Translations under genes and position numbers: made by a program
In this document: positions 59,974 through 64,000 of the stretch, piece after piece
How positions within the stretch are numbered: the first letter of the stretch is position 1
How the letters are laid out: every line of letters starts with the position of its first letter
Source: Theobroma cacao
Lineage: Eukaryota; Streptophyta; Magnoliopsida; Malvales; Malvaceae
DNA length: 64,000 nucleotides
Direction of reading: 5' to 3'
Assembly (NCBI RefSeq): GCF_000208745.1
Contig: NC_030855.1
Location: 2,696,893 to 2,760,892, forward strand
The notes under the pieces: model-generated
What the model was told of the DNA's origin: nothing
Seen by the model: only the letters and a program-made list of their open reading frames with translations
The model's database searches: none

Positions 59974-62436
59974 ATGGGGAATGCTTCATCAATGCTAACT
60001 CAATATGATATTGAAGAAGTTCAAGACTACTGCCATAATCTATGTAGGTTTCTATATGCTTTCTTTTCTGGACTGGTTCTTCCATTTGATTGTTCTCTAA
60101 TCCAAATTTTGATGTGTTCTGGCTGTGGGGATGCAGTCTCTCAGCAAGAAATTGTTTCATTGTATCAAAGGTTTTGCCAGTTAGATCGAAATGCAAAGGG
60201 ATTTATATCTGCTGATGAGTTCTTATCAGTTCCAGAGTTTGCTATGAATCCTCTCTCTCAGGTAGTCTTTCAAGTTGACTTGTTTTTGGAGTAATTAATT
60301 GAATTCTGGGCTTTGAATATAAATTCATGGTTGAATGATAATGTTTGTGTGCGGTGTTAGAGTTTTATGTAAAGGTTTGAGTTTCTTTTATTAATCTCTT
60401 GGATTTGTTGCTTACAGAGGCTGCTTAAGATGGTGGATGGTTTGAACTTCAAGGACTTTGTAGCCTTCTTGTCAGCTTTTACTGCCAAAGCAAGTGTAGA
60501 GCAGAAAATTCAACGTGAGTCTTCACTGACTTTTCTGTAGATTGATCGATTTTGTTGGTTTGGATGCAATTGAATATTGAATCAATGGTCAAAAAATAAA
60601 GGGTTACGGATGATTTCTTTTTGGGTTGCCTTTTTTTATATTTCTCCTGCTCATTTAAGTTGTACAAATGTTTCGAAGTTATTTAATGTTAGTATTTATT
60701 TTCTGTCTCAGTTATCTTCAAAGTGTATGATTCTGATGGGAATGGAAAGGTGTCTTTCAATGACATACTCGAAGTGTTGCGTGACTTGTCTGGTTCATTT
60801 ATTTCCGATGACCAAAGAGAGGTAAAACCAAGGACTTTTACCTATTGGTACTTGTTTCATCATTATTTCCTAAAAATAGAAAAGAGGAGATGTGGAGGTG
60901 ATTGTAACCATACATGTGCATTTACGCATGACCATTATGCATAAATTGACCTATTTGATTTGCTGATACTATGCATGGTGAGATAATTGAGTGAACTCTT
61001 GCTGTTTTGCATACTAAATGACAATGAAAACATCTCTTATTATGAATGAGTTTAGTTAGCAATATCGCATTATGTTGGAAAGGATAAATGAAAATACCTG
61101 TCATGGAATCAGCAGCAATAGGAGGAGAATCATGGTGCAGAAATTTAAATTAGTCTGTGTGTAATAAAATATGTTTACTTATTCTTTTTTATCTGAATTC
61201 AAATACCTTGGAAGAGGAGAAAGAAATTTATTGTTAATTTTCTACAATTTTTTATCTTAAGTGGATCTCACTGTAGGAATTGAACCCAGTTGGTTTTTTG
61301 ACTATCTACCAGAAAAAGGAAAAAAGAAATAATGGATCATTCTGACCACCTATGGAGTAAAAAAAGAACAAACGGATCTGTAGGGTCCCTTAAAATTTCT
61401 TTATTTTCTTTTGGAAGCAGATGACTCTCATTTTCCGTGAATAAACAGAGTGTTAAGAAATCTTCGTATAGGCATTTACATGATTGGTTTGATTGATTTT
61501 CACATTCAGTCAATCTATTTTGGAGAAAGAAAGGATTCAAAAGAATTATTTTAGCTGCTCATTCTCTTCTCATTTAATCAATATAAGTCATGAGCATCTT
61601 CAGTATTAGTTTAACCGAAATGGTCTTTAAACTGATGAGAAGATTCTTTTAATTGGGCTAGATTTCATACTTGAATGGTTTTCTTTGGTTATCCAACAAA
61701 AATCCTCCATAAGAATAATTATATTGCAGAAGTTGAGTGATTGAACATTTGAAAGAAAAAATTTAATGATTTTTAACTCAGTTTATAGAATTGAGGCTGT
61801 TGATGAATATGCCTGCTTTAGTATATGAGCCCAGCCAAATCTGATTTCATGATATGAAAATCTGATTAGATCAAAGATGTATCAAGTAGGTTGTTAATTG
61901 CTAAAAAGCATGCATTGGAGTGGGTGAGTGGCTAATGTCTAAGTATCAGTCATTTAGTGGTTTGCATCATATAAGACTCTTTGGCTGTTACGTTTAAGTA
62001 CTGCATGATTAAGATTTTCTATGCATGCTATTTATATAAGATTTTCAAATGTCCAACATTATTCTGTAATTTATAGAAGTAGATATTTCCATTTCAATTT
62101 AGTCTGACAAATTTGGCTATAAGATTACTTTTAAATGGGATAGTTTGTTCTGTGGTTTCTTAGGATAGCATCCTATCTTTTGTTGTCTCTGTCTCTCTTG
62201 AGTAATAGTCATTAACCATACCTTGGATCATTACAAAGAATAACTGCATCATATTTTGAGCCAGTTATTTTATGCATATGTTCCTTGAGAAGATCAAATG
62301 GTTACATAGATTTGAGTGGAGTATAATAGAACACCTTGCCCTTTTGTTCTTTCTCTTGCAGCAAGTCTTGACCCAACTTTTGAAAGAAGCAGGTTACTCA
62401 AGGGACTCTTACCTAATGTTGGATGACTTCATTAAG
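59974..62436 (+). CDS. Calcineurin-B-like EF-hand protein (partial, 3' exon missing)
   Basis: Calcium-binding protein resembling the single-copy plant protein At3g18430, annotated as calcineurin subunit B-like. Exons: 59974-60043, 60137-60261, 60418-60514, 60712-60821 and 62362-62436, all in phase, giving 159 residues. The relative has about 175, so one short exon is missing and probably lies beyond 64000. MGNASS at the N-terminus is a good N-myristoylation signal. The first EF hand (QLDRNAKGFISADEF) has a weak loop position 5. A central hand with a canonical 12-residue loop DSDGNGKVSFND follows VYKVYD-type text (IFKVYDSDGNGKVSF). The C-terminal LTQLLKEAGYSRDSYLMLDDFIK is the last, divergent hand. 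Plants lack a known calcineurin A, so the partner is unclear. Confidence 0.93.
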
Positions 62437-64000
62437 GTACTTTACATTCTATCTTATATTTATTATAACTATTCATTAAGAAATCTTATAAAAAACTTCA
62501 TTCCATCCCTGGCTAACTATATTCAAATGGCTTTTCTACCATTCCTGGCTGACAATATTGAGATGGCTTGTCTGTTTCTGTTTCCCTCTCTCTCTCTCTG
62601 TGTCTCTCTCGTTTATATTCACAAGTGTACAATGGTAATCTCATATTTATTAGAGAATGGAACCCAGGACGATCCATTTCATAAGGTATTAATCATTTTA
62701 ACTTAAAATTCCACAAATCCAGATGACTGGCTTAAGAACTCAAGGGCAACTGAAATATGTCAGTTTCTTCTTGTTGCATTATCATGAGAACACAATCACA
62801 TGATACAATCTCAATAACCTTAAGCAGCTTTCAACAATCACGCCAAGGTAGCCAGGCTTATAAGTCTTGGAAGGGCTAAACCACTTCTATATTTTGATGC
62901 ATAGTTATGTGAAGCATCCTTAAACTACAGGGAGAGAACAATACTTACAAGTTATTTCCTAATCCATTTCCATTTTCCTTACATTGTGTTGGATGCTTAT
63001 AATAGAATAGAATCAGGGAGAAATTTCCTTTTTTCTTATAAATGATATGCTTACTCGGTGGATGAATTCCAGTAACAATCAGTTAAGTAAAATTTCCTGA
63101 TTATTTTGTTTTTAGTTGCCTTACTTTGTATCAGATGTACTTACTAATATACCAACCCTAGGCTAGAATTCCTTGCCTACATAAAGCTTAAATCATTATG
63201 CTTTCTCTTGATTGATCCTTTGGCAGTAAGGATTTTGAAGTAGAGACCCAAGGTACTGGATATCATCTTGTTTTTGACTATACATCTTTAGGTTCTATGC
63301 TTGACATCTCTCTTCCTCTTTCTCTCTCTGGTACAATTGAGCGAAACCAAGTGGGGAGAGAGCATTGAATCTGGGACCTTGACCTTACATTAGATAAAAA
63401 GCAACAACTACTATGCCAAGTTCAAGTTGTTTTATACTTTTAAGTTCCATTTTCTGTTGATCAAAATAGAAAGTACGAGTTCTTGGCATTATGGGGACTA
63501 GATTTTCTTTTTCTGTTTTTGCCAAGATTTTTGAAGGTGTCTATGGGTTGAGTGACTTAAGCCTGGACGATGGTTGTGTAAAAGGAAGCTAACAATCTGA
63601 CACTTGAGATATAAGGGGAGGTTAATTGTAGCTTGCATGTTGCCATCTTTCTGCAATCAGCAACAAATTCATATGATGTTGTAATGTACATCTATGGGAT
63701 CAATTGACTAACAACTAGAGATGACAGTGTATAAGGAACCCAACAATTTGACTCTTCTGATAAGAGCAGATGAGTTTAAAGAATGTTTACATCTTTTGCA
63801 ATTAAGCAAAAATGCCGGAATTCTGATGTGATTTAAGAAACATTTAGAAGGGTTTATAGTGATCTGCTTGTTATAACATTGCCAAAGCTCTTTTTATTGT
63901 ATAGCTTCGAATTACTGTTGAGAAGCAGGGTTACTTCTGTTTGCATGACCATCCTAATGTAGATGATATTATGCAATAGCTGTGTTTCTGACCTAGGTTT
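62437..64000 (+). other. Intron 5 of the EF-hand gene (no end in window)
   Basis: Starts at a GT donor directly after ...DDFIK. No exon encoding the expected short acidic C-terminus was found to the window end, so the intron exceeds 1.5 kb or the last exon has diverged. Confidence 0.6.

Overview
The window is nuclear DNA of a flowering plant, very probably a eudicot. The evidence is spliced genes with GT-AG introns, AT-rich intergenic DNA, many Copia, hAT and Mutator-type elements, and proteins with clear plant relatives: a vacuolar H+-pyrophosphatase, plantacyanin, arogenate dehydrogenase, an LRR receptor-like protein and a MIR169 hairpin. The species cannot be fixed from the sequence alone.

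Layout. 1-7.1 kb is transposon wreckage: LTR-like DNA, a forward Copia pol remnant, a second LTR-like block with palindromes, and a reverse Copia fragment. 8.0-9.1 kb holds the 5' exons of an LRR receptor-like protein whose 3' part is missing. 10.15-21.23 kb is a reverse-strand Copia element broken by two younger insertions. One is a 4.67-kb hAT element (11704-16368) with a perfect 8-bp target duplication. The other is a 1.18-kb Mutator-like element (18501-19676) with a perfect 9-bp target duplication. Removing both joins the Copia reading frames again. The hAT transposase frame is uninterrupted by frameshifts but carries five stop codons. Inside the same hAT element, on the opposite strand, lies an apparently intact MIR169 hairpin with a TATA box upstream. 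This is the most interesting object in the window.

22.0-63 kb is the gene-bearing part: plantacyanin (reverse, 22.0-22.5 kb), glycerol kinase (reverse, 25.8-29.4 kb), a 9-kb AT-rich gap with several copies of a MITE-like family, vacuolar H+-PPase (forward, 39.4-44.9 kb), arogenate dehydrogenase (forward, single exon, 48.5-49.6 kb) followed by a tandem duplication of its 3' end, a 2-oxoglutarate/Fe(II) dioxygenase (reverse, 52.2-55.0 kb), and a calcineurin-B-like EF-hand protein (forward, from 60.0 kb, last exon outside the window). Exon boundaries were read by eye from splice sites and reading phase. Every junction listed keeps phase, and the four complete spliced or intronless genes used as length checks give lengths normal for their families (522, 768, 370 and 353 aa).

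The genes are unrelated housekeeping and metabolic loci and do not form a pathway or operon. No rRNA, tRNA or CRISPR array was seen.
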